64,000 nt of DNA from Pedobacter ginsengisoli. GTDB lineage: Bacteria > Bacteroidota > Bacteroidia > Sphingobacteriales > Sphingobacteriaceae. The position numbers and the translations under genes were made by a program. The notes under the pieces were generated by a model. That model saw only the letters and a program-made list of their open reading frames with translations, searched no databases and was not told the DNA's origin. Position 1 is the stretch's first letter. Every line of letters begins with the position of its first letter. The stretch is taken from the NCBI RefSeq assembly GCF_002736205.1, contig NZ_CP024091.1, positions 5,143,555 through 5,207,554 of the forward strand. Direction: 5' to 3'. Shown one piece after another: positions 41,979-50,925 of this stretch.

Positions 41979-42289
41979 TAGGTTTAATAACGTCCGTGGT
42001 TATGTCAAAATCGCTTAATATTTAGACAATAATGTAAATCTTTTTATAAGCAAATCGTCTTTTCTTTGAATTAACCGAGACACAAGCAAAACCTAATAGG
42101 AAATCATCGTAAGCAGGCCTGTATAAAGGCTGCTTATGATAGTTTCATTTCTTTAAGCAACCATTAGTGAAAGCCTTGAGTTTTGTTGCAACCTAAATCA
42201 TTTGGTGTTTTTTTAAAATAAAATGCTAAACGATTTGGATTAATTCTAAATAATAGCAACCTTTGTATTATCAAGAGTTTAATGTGAAC
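41979..42289. other. Intergenic stretch with a hairpin
   Basis: There are 311 bases. TAAGCAG (42110-42116) and CTGCTTA (42130-42136), extended by CCT/AGG, form a hairpin without a strong T-run that may end GH95 transcription. No gene is seen. Confidence 0.45.
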
Positions 42290-42655
42290 ATGCAGGATTT
42301 AGTTGTACTACCTTCAATAAATTTTACAGAAGTATTTAATACTAACAAAGGCGCAATTTATCAATCAGATAGTGAGAACTGCTGGTATATAGATTTTGCC
42401 GGTAAACTTGCCCGATTTGATTATCGCAATTTACTTAAACTTAGAAAAGCAGTTTACCAGATTGATATAGAGAACCTGCTTTTAAATAGTACTAAAGCAC
42501 CGGACCTTGAAATCATTTTTATCTGTGCCTGCGATCATTGTTACGTACTATCCATTTTAGAGATTATTGCCTTAAAAGAACTATTGCAAGGTACATTTGT
42601 AATGTTAGAGTTAAATCATATCATATTCGATCGTTTGCATCGTATAGTAGCCTGA
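42290..42655 (+). CDS. Conserved-looking hypothetical protein upstream of ferritin
   Basis: A soluble protein of 121 residues from the ATG at 42290 (MQDLVVLPSINFTEVF); a TTG at 42263 would add nine residues. It contains ENCWYIDFAGKLARFDYRNL and CACDHCYVLSILEIIALKEL, the latter with a CxCxxC cluster that could bind a metal. It resembles small proteins seen near ferritin genes in Sphingobacteria, which I cannot verify. It lies 101 bases before the ferritin gene on the same strand. Confidence 0.55.
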   Translation: MQDLVVLPSINFTEVFNTNKGAIYQSDSENCWYIDFAGKLARFDYRNLLKLRKAVYQIDIENLLLNSTKAPDLEIIFICACDHCYVLSILEIIALKELLQGTFVMLELNHIIFDRLHRIVA

Positions 42656-42717
42656 TTAACTTAGAATTAGAATCTTTCCATATTACTCTAATATTATCTA
42701 TTCTTAATTTATTGCAT

Positions 42718-42725
42718 TATTTTTG
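42718..42725 (+). promoter_or_regulatory. -7 element before ferritin
   Basis: TATTTTTG matches TAnnTTTG, 31 bases before the ferritin ATG. A -33 box is not clear. Confidence 0.4.
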
Positions 42726-42756
42726 ATGTTACAATATCATTTAAAAGATAGTAATT

Positions 42757-43287
42757 ATGAAAGATATCATTCGCGCAAAGTGCTTACTCTCATCAGATGT
42801 AGAGACACTTATTAACCAGCAAATAAAAAAAGAAGCCCACTCATCAGCTATTTATCTTTCAATGGCCTCATGGTGTAACCGTAACGGATACGACTTTTCG
42901 TCTGATTACTTTTTCAAGCAAGCAGAAGAAGAAAGAGCGCATCAGCTTAAATTTTATAAGTATGTTTTAGATATGGGAGGTACAGCAATTTCTCCTGAAA
43001 TCACAAATATCAAAATTGAATATAACTCTTTCCGTGAGGTTTTTGAAGAAGCTTTAGATCAGGAAATTAATGTAACCCAATCTATTAAAAGCATTGCAGC
43101 TCGTTGCCATAAAGAGCAGGATTATGTAACCCTAGAGTTTTTAAACTGGTTCTTTAGAGAGCAAAGAGAAGAGGAATACAAAGCTCGTCGTGCGCTTGAA
43201 CTGTTTGATGTAATTGGAGAAGAAGGAACCGGAAGATGGCAGATTGACAAACACGTTGGCCAGATTAAATACGAAAGCGAGGCTTAA
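42757..43287 (+). CDS. ftnA: Ferritin
   Basis: A four-helix-bundle iron-storage protein of 176 residues that assembles into a 24-subunit shell and oxidises and stores iron. Ferroxidase-centre residues are visible in NQQIKKEAHSSAIYLSMASW (Glu), EEERAHQLKFYKYVLD (Glu and His) and FLNWFFREQREEE (Glu). There is no haem-binding methionine pattern as in bacterioferritin. A strong terminator follows, so it is probably monocistronic. Confidence 0.92.
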   Translation: MKDIIRAKCLLSSDVETLINQQIKKEAHSSAIYLSMASWCNRNGYDFSSDYFFKQAEEERAHQLKFYKYVLDMGGTAISPEITNIKIEYNSFREVFEEALDQEINVTQSIKSIAARCHKEQDYVTLEFLNWFFREQREEEYKARRALELFDVIGEEGTGRWQIDKHVGQIKYESEA

Positions 43288-43316
43288 TCTAATTTAGCCA
43301 GTTTACCCTGGTATTT

Positions 43317-43354
43317 AAAGGTACATGCTGGTAAAACAGTATGTGCCTTTTTTT
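43317..43354 (+). terminator. Ferritin terminator
   Basis: AAAGGTACATGCTG (43317-43330) and CAGTATGTGCCTTT (43337-43350) pair with one mismatch around a 6-base loop, followed by T residues. Confidence 0.85.
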
Positions 43355-43373
43355 GTTAATGGTTGTATAGGTT

Positions 43374-43493
43374 ATGTCAAAGAAAAATAAAAAGAACAAG
43401 CATTCTAAGCAGGAGAAAAAGGATAAAAAGAAAAAGAACTGCTGTGAGAAATATCTTAGAGGGAAACGATGTAAAAATTGCCCTCTTGCCTAG
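43374..43493 (+). CDS. 39-residue lysine-rich protein with cysteine cluster
   Basis: A short frame encodes 39 residues. The first 25 are almost all lysine and other polar residues (MSKKNKKNKHSKQEKKDKKK), and the tail reads NCCEKYLRGKRCKNCPLA, with CC, C and CxxC that could bind zinc or another metal. Composition and codon use look like a real protein rather than chance. It lies between the ferritin terminator and the convergent thymidine kinase gene. A nucleic-acid- or metal-binding role is a guess. Confidence 0.6.
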   Translation: MSKKNKKNKHSKQEKKDKKKKNCCEKYLRGKRCKNCPLA

Positions 43494-43515
43494 TTTTTGG
43501 CCTAAATTAACCTTT

Positions 43516-44106
43516 TTAGTTTAATATCACATTATCAGCCATATGGTAGCAACGTCTGCAACGAGGCTCATAACTATCCTTCTCTCCAAGTAATATTTTT
43601 GATTCGCTGGCTACTTTACGGAAAGAATACATAGCCGGACTTCCGCATCTAACACATACTGCATTTACTTTTGTTACCAGTTCGGCTATAGCCATTAATG
43701 CCGGAATAGGGCCAAAGGGCTTGCCCAGAAAGTCCATGTCTAAGCCGGCAACAATAACCCTTATTCCCTTCTGAGCTAGTTTGTTGCAAACATCAGGAAG
43801 GTCTTCATCAAAAAATTGAGCTTCATCAATGCCAACGACTTGTGTATCGGCATTTAAAAGTAGGATTGACGATGATGTCTCAACAGGTGTTGATTGAATC
43901 GAATTTAAATCATGAGATACCACTGCATTTTCATCATATCTGGTGTCTGTTTTAGGTTTAAAGATTTCAACATTCAGCTTTGCTATCTGTGCCCTTCTTA
44001 ATCTCCTTAGTAATTCCTCGGTTTTACCTGAAAACATAGAGCCGCAAATTACCTCTATGCTACCGCAAAATTCTCCTCTTCTGTAATTTTGTTCGCTGAA
44101 TAACAT
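43516..44106 (-). CDS. tdk: Thymidine kinase
   Basis: Type II thymidine kinase, 196 residues, which phosphorylates thymidine in the salvage pathway. The P-loop [15 protein letters not shown] is at 22-36, the Walker B-like [14 protein letters not shown] follows, and the zinc site has two CxxC pairs, [13 protein letters not shown] and PRCRRCY. The lasso-loop region before the last pair is present. It stands alone and is divergent from the next gene. Confidence 0.95.
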   Translation of the reverse strand: MLFSEQNYRRGEFCGSIEVICGSMFSGKTEELLRRLRRAQIAKLNVEIFKPKTDTRYDENAVVSHDLNSIQSTPVETSSSILLLNADTQVVGIDEAQFFDEDLPDVCNKLAQKGIRVIVAGLDMDFLGKPFGPIPALMAIAELVTKVNAVCVRCGSPAMYSFRKVASESKILLGEKDSYEPRCRRCYHMADNVILN

Positions 44107-44149
44107 CGTATTGTAGTACTTATAGCCTGCTAATATCAGAATTTTGTAG

Positions 44150-44157
44150 TACTTTTG
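44150..44157 (+). promoter_or_regulatory. -7 element before the acidic-repeat protein gene
   Basis: TACTTTTG matches TAnnTTTG, 47 bases before the ATG at 44205. No -33 box at 19 bases. Confidence 0.4.
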
Positions 44158-44204
44158 AATGGCAAGTTACCAACATAAAAAGTTAATTCTTCCGTTATTA
44201 AACT

Positions 44205-45209
44205 ATGATGAACCAAGGTGATATTTTCAAAAAGATAGGACAAATACTAAACGAACTTCAAGATCAGTATGAGTTTTTAGCTCATAATCCTGAACAACTT
44301 AATGAATTAGAACTGGAATTGTTTTTGGCAAATGCTAATTTTCTGTCAGATCATGTTCAAATTGTAAAAAAGGTTAATAGTAACAGGCCCATAAAAGAAC
44401 TACCTGAACATACATTAGATACTGTTAAAGAAATACCTGAGCCTCTGATTCAGCAAGAGCCAGAGCCTGTTCTGAAAGTAGAAGAAATAGAGTTTAAAAG
44501 TCCTTCATTTGAATTTATTTTGAATGATAGTGAGCCTACAGATAAGTTTGAATTTGAAGAAAAATCTGTTGATAGTATTTTTGATAGGCCATTAAGTAAA
44601 GAAGAAGAACGCATTATTGCCGAAAAGCAAAGGCAGCAAATGGAAAGCAAGTCTAACGAAATCGAAGAAGCTACAATTGAAGAAGCAACAATCGAAGAGG
44701 AACCTGAACCAATTGAGGAGCCGGTTGTTTATAAAGAAGAACCTGTGGCTATAGTACAGAAAGAAGTAGAACTTCCAAAACCCGCTTCAATACCTGTACC
44801 TGAACCAGTTGTTTTTAAAGCCCCTGAGCCTGTTAATGTTTTTGTGAGCCCACAAGTACCAGAGCCAGCACAACAAGAGCCTGTAAGTAATTTAAAGCCA
44901 ACCTTAAACGATATTCTGGCAGGTAAGAGCAATAGCAACTCTGTTAATTTGAATTTAGAGAGCAATAAGCCTGCAATAACTGACCTTAAAAAGGGGATAA
45001 CCCTTAATGAAAAGCTATTATATATCAAGGATTTGTTTAATGGTTATAACCTGGCTTATTCCGAAGCGATAGACCTGATTAATAAAATGCCGGATTTTAA
45101 AACAGCAGATACCTTCCTTAAAGTTAATTATGCAGAGAAGAATAATTGGGCTTCAAAACAGACAACTGTAGATAAATTTTATGAATTGCTAAATCAGCGG
45201 TTTTCGTAG
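44205..45209 (+). CDS. Hypothetical protein with Pro/Glu-rich linker
   Basis: A cytosolic protein of 334 residues in three parts: a helical N-terminus (IFKKIGQILNELQDQYEFLA), a low-complexity acidic centre rich in Pro and Glu (about 65-230, with repeats such as EEATIEEATIEEE), and a conserved-looking C-terminal helical domain (GITLNEKLLYIKDLFNGYNL, then YSEAIDLINKMPDFKTADTF). The last part is the kind seen in many Sphingobacteria proteins of unknown role. It ends three bases from the convergent rodA stop. A scaffold near the cell-elongation genes is possible but unsupported. Confidence 0.6.
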   Translation: MMNQGDIFKKIGQILNELQDQYEFLAHNPEQLNELELELFLANANFLSDHVQIVKKVNSNRPIKELPEHTLDTVKEIPEPLIQQEPEPVLKVEEIEFKSPSFEFILNDSEPTDKFEFEEKSVDSIFDRPLSKEEERIIAEKQRQQMESKSNEIEEATIEEATIEEEPEPIEEPVVYKEEPVAIVQKEVELPKPASIPVPEPVVFKAPEPVNVFVSPQVPEPAQQEPVSNLKPTLNDILAGKSNSNSVNLNLESNKPAITDLKKGITLNEKLLYIKDLFNGYNLAYSEAIDLINKMPDFKTADTFLKVNYAEKNNWASKQTTVDKFYELLNQRFS

Positions 45210-45212
45210 GCT

Positions 45213-46487
45213 TTAGATAAAGCCCATTCTATTTGAGTCGAGCTTAAGGAATATAAACAGCAATATTGTAAAACTCCAAAGTGATGACCCCCCGTAACTG
45301 ATAAAAGGGAGAGGTATACCAATTACAGGCACAATGCCTATTGCCATCCCAATATTAATAAATACGTGGAAGAATAGTATGCTGGCAACACAATATCCGT
45401 AAACTCTGGAGAATGTAGATCGCTGTCGTTCGGCAAGGTTAATTAAGCGAAGCAACAGGAATAAGAATAATCCGATAACTACTGAACAGCCAACAAATCC
45501 CCATTCTTCTCCTATTGTTGAGAAAATAAAATCGGTACTTTGTGCAGGAACATAACCATATTTTGTTTGGGTACCCTGTAAAAAACCACGACCGGTAAGC
45601 TGGCCTGAACCAATGGCTATTTTAGATTGTATTACATTATAGCCAACACCTTTGGGATCCATTTTTAATCCCAAAATTAACTCTATCCGCGTACGTTGAT
45701 GCTGTTTTAAAACTTTCTCGTAAGCTAGTTTTACTACAAATAAATAAGCAATTGCAACTATTGTTACTATAATGGCCGAAAACATGACCTTTTGCTTTCG
45801 CTTGTTTTGATAAACAAAGATGCCGCCAATAACCAGAATAGTAGGTATTAGAATCTGCATAGGCACAAGGAAGTCGGCCACAAATAATACGATCATTCCT
45901 AGAAAGATCAACAGAAAGTAACCTGATAATCCTTCTCTGTACATTGGAAACATGAACGCTAAAAATACAAGGGCCGATCCGGCATCTGGCTGAAGCATGA
46001 TAAGCACTAACGGAATTCCCATAATTAAACCTGCAAATGCTATTGATTTCAGATCTCTGAATTTAGGGCTAAAACTACTAATGTACCTTGCGAGTAGTAA
46101 AGCGGTACCAAATTTTGCGAATTCAGAAGGTTGGAGCCTAAAACCCCCTCCTAGAGATATCCAGGCCTGGTTACCACCAACATTCCTGCCCACCAGCAAA
46201 ACAATAATAAGCAGTAATACCGTAACGCCATAAACAATAGGCGAGAAGACACTGAAGAATTTAGCATCGAGCAATAATATTGAAAAACCAAGAACCAGAC
46301 CTGCAATAATGTAAATCAGCTGCTTGCCATAATTACTTGTAAAATTAAATACTGAAGAATCGGCGGTATTATGTGAAGGTACCGAAGCATAAATATTTAC
46401 ATAGCCAACCGTACACAAAGCAATATAGATTAGGATAGTAATCCAATCTACATTAAAGAAGAATCTATTGCTTTGCTGATTAATCAT
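45213..46487 (-). CDS. rodA: Rod-shape SEDS glycosyltransferase RodA
   Basis: A SEDS-family peptidoglycan polymerase of 424 residues with about ten membrane helices. Typical segments are GGNQAWISLGGGFRLQPSEF, KFGTALLLARYIS, PDAGSALVFL and the C-terminal PFISYGGSSLWSF. It works with the class B penicillin-binding protein encoded just upstream; the two genes overlap by 8 bases. It is the last gene of the mreB-mreC-mreD-mrdA-rodA operon, which directs lateral wall growth. Confidence 0.94.
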   Translation of the reverse strand: MINQQSNRFFFNVDWITILIYIALCTVGYVNIYASVPSHNTADSSVFNFTSNYGKQLIYIIAGLVLGFSILLLDAKFFSVFSPIVYGVTVLLLIIVLLVGRNVGGNQAWISLGGGFRLQPSEFAKFGTALLLARYISSFSPKFRDLKSIAFAGLIMGIPLVLIMLQPDAGSALVFLAFMFPMYREGLSGYFLLIFLGMIVLFVADFLVPMQILIPTILVIGGIFVYQNKRKQKVMFSAIIVTIVAIAYLFVVKLAYEKVLKQHQRTRIELILGLKMDPKGVGYNVIQSKIAIGSGQLTGRGFLQGTQTKYGYVPAQSTDFIFSTIGEEWGFVGCSVVIGLFLFLLLRLINLAERQRSTFSRVYGYCVASILFFHVFINIGMAIGIVPVIGIPLPFISYGGSSLWSFTILLFIFLKLDSNRMGFI

Positions 46488-48426
46488 GTTTTTTATCTGT
46501 TATTTTCTTAGGCTCAATAGCTGGAATGATTTTTTTGAGAGAGTCTGCTTTTTTGGCTGAATCAATAACCGCTGCTTTAGGTTTTACTTTCGACTTTGGT
46601 GGTGCCGGAAGAATTACCTGATTTTTCATCCATTCCACTCTTTCCCTCCTGTAAGGGGGGATACTATCTTTAAGGTATTTCTCTGTAATAAAACTTGCAA
46701 TTGGTGCAGCGTATGTACCTCCATAACCAGCATTTTCAACAATAACCGCAATGGCAATTTTTGGATTATCCCGCGGAGCAAAGCCAATAAATACAGAGTG
46801 GTTTTTTCCTCGTGGATTTTGTACCGTACCTGTTTTTCCGCACATAATAATTCCATCAATTTTCGAAGCTACAGCAGTACCCCATGGCGAATTTACAGCT
46901 TCCTGCATTCCATCAATTACAGGTACAAAATGTGCTGCATCTACACCCACATAGTTTTTCCTAACATATTCTTTTCTAATCAAATGGTCTTTTCCTATTG
47001 ATTTAACCAAGTGAGGTTTTATGTAATAACCTTTGTTGGCAATTGCCGCCATAATATTTGCCATTTGTAAAGGTGTGGCATCCATCTCGCCCTGCCCAAT
47101 AGCTAATGAAATTACAGTTGAATAGCCCCAATATTTGCCATATTTTTTTGTGTAATAAGAAGCATCGTAAAGTCGGCCTCTACGTTCTCCCGGCAAATCA
47201 ATGCCAAGCGTATCTCCAAGGCCCCACAATTTTACTTTCTTTTGCCAATACTCGTATGCTGCTATTTTTTGTTTTTTAAACTTTTTTTGGGTTAGTAATT
47301 TCTCAAACACATAACATGCATAAGTATTACATGATCTGGCAAGACCTCTTCTTAAAGCGATATTCCCGTCCACGTGCTCACATTTAGTAGTATGATTGCC
47401 AACACGAAAGTAACCAGGACAATTAAATGTGGTGTTTTCGTCTATAACTCCCTCCTGTAGGCCAATTAAAGCATCCAGAGGCTTAAAAGAAGATCCTGGT
47501 GAGTAATAACCCTGTATTGGGCGAATGTTAAACACACGGTTAGGATTTTTTAGTAAATCCATATAATTATTACCCTGCTGGCGGCCAACCATTAAGTTAG
47601 GGTCATAACCGGGGCTACTAACAAAGGCCAGAATTTCTCCTGTGGCAGGTTCAATTGCAACTATACTCCCAACTTTGTTTTTGAGCAGTTCTTCACCTAA
47701 TTTCTGTATCCTAATATCAAGGGATGATACCAATTGCTCTCCCGATACTGCCATGGTATCAAATTTTCCTTCAGCATAACTGCCTTTGGGTACATTATGA
47801 ACGTCGTAAAGCATATTTACAACACCTCTTTCACCCCTTAGGGCAGTCTCGTAAGATTTTTCTACACCGGTTTTTCCAATATAGTCACCCATTCTGTAAT
47901 AACCTTCAGATCTTTCAATATCCGTTGGGCTTACTTCTTTTATATACCCTAAAAAGTGACCAGCTATGCTATCCGGATATTGTCTTATAGTTCTGCTTTG
48001 TACAAAAAAACCAGGGAATCGATATAGTTTTTCGGATAGAGACTGATAAATACTAACGGGAAGTTGTTTTTCAAATATGCTTGGCTGGAATCTGGACAGG
48101 TTTAAAGCTTTTTTAAAGTTTTTTCGGAATTTGACGGTGTCAATACCAATAATTTCACAAAGAGCCAGAGTGTCAAATTCTTTTACGTCATTCGGTATAA
48201 CCATTAAATCGTACACTGGTTCATTCTGCACTAAAATCTTTTCATTCCTGTCTAAAATTACCCCCCGGGCAGGAAAAGTGTATAGCTTACGCAGCACATT
48301 ACTCTCTGCCGAAAGAAAGTACTTGTCGCTAAATACCTGTATATAAAAAAGAGTACCTAAAAGTATTAGTGAAACAACAATGAATAATCCTTGTACAATG
48401 TATTTCCGGTTAAACAGATTATCCAT
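46480..48426 (-). CDS. mrdA: Penicillin-binding protein 2
   Basis: A class B transpeptidase of 648 residues with one N-terminal membrane helix (about 11-30) and a dimerisation domain. The catalytic domain has SxxK at Ser312 (PGSSFKPL), SxN at Ser365 (RSCNTY) and KTG at 531-533 (CGKTGTVQ). The C-terminal tail (590-648) is rich in Lys and Pro. It crosslinks glycan made by RodA. It overlaps rodA by 8 bases and abuts mreD by one base, so translation is coupled. Confidence 0.95.
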   Translation of the reverse strand: MDNLFNRKYIVQGLFIVVSLILLGTLFYIQVFSDKYFLSAESNVLRKLYTFPARGVILDRNEKILVQNEPVYDLMVIPNDVKEFDTLALCEIIGIDTVKFRKNFKKALNLSRFQPSIFEKQLPVSIYQSLSEKLYRFPGFFVQSRTIRQYPDSIAGHFLGYIKEVSPTDIERSEGYYRMGDYIGKTGVEKSYETALRGERGVVNMLYDVHNVPKGSYAEGKFDTMAVSGEQLVSSLDIRIQKLGEELLKNKVGSIVAIEPATGEILAFVSSPGYDPNLMVGRQQGNNYMDLLKNPNRVFNIRPIQGYYSPGSSFKPLDALIGLQEGVIDENTTFNCPGYFRVGNHTTKCEHVDGNIALRRGLARSCNTYACYVFEKLLTQKKFKKQKIAAYEYWQKKVKLWGLGDTLGIDLPGERRGRLYDASYYTKKYGKYWGYSTVISLAIGQGEMDATPLQMANIMAAIANKGYYIKPHLVKSIGKDHLIRKEYVRKNYVGVDAAHFVPVIDGMQEAVNSPWGTAVASKIDGIIMCGKTGTVQNPRGKNHSVFIGFAPRDNPKIAIAVIVENAGYGGTYAAPIASFITEKYLKDSIPPYRRERVEWMKNQVILPAPPKSKVKPKAAVIDSAKKADSLKKIIPAIEPKKITDKKHD

Positions 48427-48941
48427 CAGCGTACCTTTCTGTTATAAAATATAAACTCAATTAAGGTCACAAGAAATAATGTGAAAATTCCACTTAGCAG
48501 GCACTTAAGTAACGTGTAAGAAAACTCTGTTAACCTAAATGTTTCTAAAAAGAACAACACAATGTGATGCGCAAAAGTACATAGAAAGGCATACAGAAGA
48601 AACCATTTAATGCCCATGTTTCCCAGAGTAGGCTCCGGTTCGTCAAAACCATCCCTGCTTACCGTTACTGAAATGAATAGGATCCTTACAAAAACCAGGG
48701 TTACGCATGCTGCGGTATGTACACCCAACGTATCATAAAACGCATCTAGAGTTAAGCCGGTAATAAAAGCAATTAAATAAAGTAATAGATTAGGAATTCC
48801 AAAAGGGAGCAATAGCAAAAACAATATGTAAACAAAGGGAGTTGCCATATTGTAAAAACTTAAATTCCTTAGTAAAAGAATTTGAAATAAAAGTAGTATA
48901 AACCACCTGACTATGTTTGTTAATACTAATTTACTGCTCAT
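48426..48941 (-). CDS. mreD: Rod shape-determining protein MreD
   Basis: An integral membrane protein of 171 residues with about five helices, matching MreD in size, topology and position between mreC and mrdA. The sequence VYILFLLLLPFGIPNLLLYL and the region with GLTLDAFYDTLGVHTAA are typical of the Bacteroidota form. Its start overlaps the end of mreC by 11 bases. MreD links the cytoplasmic MreB filament with MreC and the wall synthases. Confidence 0.88.
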   Translation of the reverse strand: MSSKLVLTNIVRWFILLLFQILLLRNLSFYNMATPFVYILFLLLLPFGIPNLLLYLIAFITGLTLDAFYDTLGVHTAACVTLVFVRILFISVTVSRDGFDEPEPTLGNMGIKWFLLYAFLCTFAHHIVLFFLETFRLTEFSYTLLKCLLSGIFTLFLVTLIEFIFYNRKVR

Positions 48942-49770
48942 TAGGTAATTTCGCTTCTAATTCTGTTTGTTCCTTTGCCAGTTTATTTTTAATGACGTAA
49001 ACATACTGTAAGGTACTAAAATCATTAAACAGATTAATTTCAATAGTCTTAAAGTTATCTCCTGTTGAAATACCAGTGTTACTAATGGTGCCTACCGGAA
49101 TGCCAGAAGGGAAAAATGAAAACCCAGATGTAACTACTGTATCCCTTAAATTCACCTTAAAATGATTAGGAATGTCTTTAATAAATGCTTTTCTGTAATC
49201 GGAGTTCCTATCTCCCCAAACCAGTGATCCAACTGCGTTGGTTTTTTTTAAGCTTACGCTAATATGAGTATCCTTATGTAGCAAGGACCGCACCGTTGCC
49301 AAATGCTCAGAAACATCCTGTACAAAGCCAACCACACCTCTTCCAGGCGAAATAACGGGCATGTTAGTTTCCATGCCATCGGCCTTACCTCGGTTAATGG
49401 TAATGAAATTATTTCGGTTTGTAATAGAGTTTTTAATAACCCTGGCCGATAGATAGGTGTATTGAGGTACTCCGGAAGTATCTCTAACTACAATATCTTT
49501 AGCCGTATCTATACTCTTAAGGGCAAGTATCTCCGTCTTCAGTTTAGCATTCTCTACTGCCAGGCTATCATTTACAGAACCCAGATTAATGTATTTTTTT
49601 AATACATTAAGGTTGTTATAAACATCACCAACAACTTTATTTGTTGAGTTAATGGTTACGCTACGTTGGTAGGAGTTGTTTCTTACAGTAAGCACAACTC
49701 CAATAGTAAAGAATATGATGAAGAAGAAAAATGCGTTATATCTGCTTATAAAAATCCAAAGGTTACGCAT
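48931..49770 (-). CDS. mreC: Rod shape-determining protein MreC
   Basis: A periplasmic protein of 279 residues with an N-terminal membrane anchor (about 11-29), a coiled coil (about 50-90) and the two-barrel MreC domain. YLSARVIKNSITNRNNFITI, GRGVVGFVQDVSEHLATV and the later PSGIPVGTI are characteristic. It acts as a scaffold for PBP2 and RodA. The gene follows mreB by 43 bases in the same operon. Confidence 0.92.
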   Translation of the reverse strand: MRNLWIFISRYNAFFFFIIFFTIGVVLTVRNNSYQRSVTINSTNKVVGDVYNNLNVLKKYINLGSVNDSLAVENAKLKTEILALKSIDTAKDIVVRDTSGVPQYTYLSARVIKNSITNRNNFITINRGKADGMETNMPVISPGRGVVGFVQDVSEHLATVRSLLHKDTHISVSLKKTNAVGSLVWGDRNSDYRKAFIKDIPNHFKVNLRDTVVTSGFSFFPSGIPVGTISNTGISTGDNFKTIEINLFNDFSTLQYVYVIKNKLAKEQTELEAKLPNEQ

Positions 49771-49813
49771 ATTCTAAATATAAGAGGGAAGCCCTTAGTT
49801 TATCTTCATTTAA

Positions 49814-50836
49814 TTATTGCATTAAAAATTTGAAACCGCCGATGTTTTTTAAGGCGATACCTGTACCACGTACAACTGCACGAAGTGGATCCTCTGCAAC
49901 ATGCACCGGTAATTTCGTTTTGGCAGCAACACGTTTATCCAGGCCACGAAGCAATGCCCCACCACCGGTTAAATAGATACCTGTTTGATAAATATCAGCC
50001 GAAAGTTCTGGTGGCGTAATCTCTAAAGCCTTAAGGATAGCTTCTTCAATTTTTGAAATTGATTTATCTAAACAGTGTGCAATTTCAGTATAAGAAACAG
50101 TGATTTGTTTTGGAACACCAGTCATCAAATCTCTTCCTTGTACAGCAAAATCAGAAGGTGGATCCTGCAATTCAGGTAATGCCGCACCAACTTCAATTTT
50201 AATTTTTTCAGCAGTACGGTCACCAATCATAATATTATGCTGGCGACGGATGTAGTTAACAATGTCAGAGTCAAAGTTGTCTCCCGCGACACGGATAGAC
50301 TGGTCACATACAATACCAGATAAAGCAATAACCGCAATTTCTGTAGTACCACCACCTATATCAATGATCATGTTACCCATTGGTTCTTCCACATCGATAC
50401 CAATACCTACTGCAGCAGCCATTGGCTCATGAATCAGGTAAACCTCTTTAGCACCTGCAATTTCTGCAGAGTCTCTTACGGCACGTTTTTCAACCTCGGT
50501 AATACCAGAAGGGATACAGATTACCATCCTTAACGAAGGGAACATCCAGCCTTTACCGCCATTTAACATGCGGATCATACCTTTGATCATGGCCTCCGCA
50601 GCATTGAAATCAGCAATAACACCATCTTTAAGTGGTCGTACTGTTCTTATGTTATCGTGGGTTTTACCCTCCATTTGCATGGCCTGCCTGCCAATTGCTA
50701 TAATTTTATTTGTTTGTCTGTCAAAAGCAACAATTGAAGGTTCATCAACTACTACTTTGTCATTATGTATAATCAAGGTGTTTGCAGTACCCAAATCGAT
50801 AGCAACCTCTTGTGTAAACCAATTAAATAGACCCAT
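49814..50836 (-). CDS. mreB: Rod shape-determining protein MreB
   Basis: A bacterial actin of 340 residues that forms membrane-associated filaments guiding cell elongation. Nucleotide-binding motifs are AIDLGTANTLIIH (phosphate 1), NMIIDIGGGTTEIAVIAL (phosphate 2) and the adenosine loop GIYLTGGGALLRGLDK. The start GLFNWFTQEVAIDLG fits the amphipathic membrane-targeting N-terminus. It is the first gene of the elongation operon and lies 89 bases downstream of purH on the same strand. Confidence 0.96.
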   Translation of the reverse strand: MGLFNWFTQEVAIDLGTANTLIIHNDKVVVDEPSIVAFDRQTNKIIAIGRQAMQMEGKTHDNIRTVRPLKDGVIADFNAAEAMIKGMIRMLNGGKGWMFPSLRMVICIPSGITEVEKRAVRDSAEIAGAKEVYLIHEPMAAAVGIGIDVEEPMGNMIIDIGGGTTEIAVIALSGIVCDQSIRVAGDNFDSDIVNYIRRQHNIMIGDRTAEKIKIEVGAALPELQDPPSDFAVQGRDLMTGVPKQITVSYTEIAHCLDKSISKIEEAILKALEITPPELSADIYQTGIYLTGGGALLRGLDKRVAAKTKLPVHVAEDPLRAVVRGTGIALKNIGGFKFLMQ

Positions 50837-50925
50837 TTATAGGTGATAATTTAAGTATTAAAAATTCTGTGTACTTATAGTAATGTAAAACTACGTCTTT
50901 TTATTGTATTGAGAGACAAATAAAG

